From: Chloroflexota bacterium
Lineage (GTDB): Bacteria > Chloroflexota > Dormibacteria > CF-121
Length of the DNA: 6,512 nt
Reading direction: 5' to 3'
Assembly (NCBI GenBank): GCA_005889395.1
Contig: VBFX01000153.1
Coordinates: 1 to 6,512 of the forward strand
Under the pieces are notes generated by a model, which saw only the letters and a program-made list of their open reading frames with translations, did not search any database and was not told the origin of the DNA. Of this stretch, positions 6,114 to 6,512 are shown one piece after another. The position numbers and the translations under genes are program-made. Position 1 is the first letter of the stretch, and each line of letters opens with the position of its first letter.

Positions 6114-6512
6114 CGCGTGAAGTTGGGTTCGAATCGCGAGCGGCCGCGGATCGCCATCATTGCCCATGACGGCAAGAAGGCCGACCTGGTCGCGTTTGCC
6201 ACGTTCAACCGCAGCCGTCTGAAGGAATACGACATCATCGCCACGGGCGCGACCGGGGACCTGCTTCGCGACAAGGTCGGGCTCGACGTCGAGCGCGTGA
6301 CTGCGGGACCGCATGGTGGCGACGTCCAGATTGCCAGCCGCGTGGTCGAGGGCGACATCGATGCCGTCCTCTTCATGGTGGATCCGCTGGACAAGCATCC
6401 GCACGATCCCGACATCCAGACCTTGTTTCGAATCTGCAATGTCTGCAATATCCCGCTGGCGACGAACATCGCCACTGCGGATGTGCTGATCAGTTCGCCG
6501 CTCCTCCAGGAG
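6105..6512 (+). CDS. mgsA: Methylglyoxal synthase (3' end outside window)
   Basis: MgsA converts dihydroxyacetone phosphate to methylglyoxal and phosphate, a cytosolic bypass of lower glycolysis that relieves phosphate limitation. The window holds 136 codons without a stop; family members have about 120-155 residues, so little is missing. AHDGKK contains His21 and Asp22, TGATGDLL (47-54) is the phosphate-binding segment, and AGPHGGD carries the catalytic base Asp73, matching Asp71 of the E. coli enzyme. DPLDKHPHDPD supplies Asp93, His100, Asp101 and Asp103, and NIPLATNIATAD is the usual C-terminal motif. These residues separate it from the related MGS-like domain of carbamoyl-phosphate synthase. 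About 14 residues precede the conserved core. An in-frame TAG at 6093 makes ATG 6105 the first start; GTG 6117 is an alternative. No strong ribosome-binding site is seen. Confidence 0.95.
   Translation, partial: MLSRVKLGSNRERPRIAIIAHDGKKADLVAFATFNRSRLKEYDIIATGATGDLLRDKVGLDVERVTAGPHGGDVQIASRVVEGDIDAVLFMVDPLDKHPHDPDIQTLFRICNVCNIPLATNIATADVLISSPLLQE

Noticed and set aside
5537..6475. 312-residue open frame on the minus strand across trpG and mgsA
   Set aside because: It lies opposite two well-recognised enzymes and the intergenic gap, shows no known motif, and is the sort of antisense frame expected in GC-rich DNA.

Overview
The window is a GC-rich, tightly packed bacterial stretch with six protein genes, five of them complete or nearly so, and almost no non-coding DNA. 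High GC, GTG starts, few Shine-Dalgarno sites and short -10-like TAnnnT boxes placed directly before start codons suggest a Chloroflexota, Dormibacterota or Actinomycetota type of organism. Nothing in the window fixes the phylum, so treat this as a low-confidence guess. No RNA gene, mobile element, phage gene or CRISPR array is visible.

Layout. Bases 2-697 (+) are the C-terminal half of a sensor histidine kinase that starts before the window. After 9 bases comes leuB (707-1792, +), 3-isopropylmalate dehydrogenase. leuB meets threonine synthase thrC (1789-2832, -) tail to tail, and both stop codons lie in one CTAG palindrome. thrC is divergent from homoserine dehydrogenase hom (2856-3890, +), with only 23 bases between the two start codons. 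hom is followed after 10 bases by trpE (3901-5373) and, one base later, by trpG (5375-6004), so hom-trpE-trpG looks like one transcript. A 100-base intergenic region (6005-6104) separates trpG from methylglyoxal synthase mgsA (6105 to beyond the window end).

How the genes work together. hom and thrC are the NAD(P)-dependent reductase and the last enzyme of the homoserine-threonine branch; the homoserine kinase between them (thrB) is not here. trpE and trpG are the two subunits of anthranilate synthase, the first committed step to tryptophan. leuB is the third step of leucine synthesis. The block is therefore mainly amino-acid biosynthesis, drawn from three pathways and packed into overlapping or touching units. 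mgsA (the glycolytic bypass from dihydroxyacetone phosphate to methylglyoxal) and the kinase flank it without an obvious link.

No new enzyme system is apparent. The points most worth checking are regulatory: a possible 10-base bidirectional promoter serving thrC and hom as leaderless messages; a similar -10 box overlapping the kinase stop in front of leuB; a hairpin that would place the trpE ribosome-binding site and GTG start in its loop; and a repeated start region with a four-codon mini-ORF before mgsA. The homoserine dehydrogenase also has changes at several normally conserved glycines.
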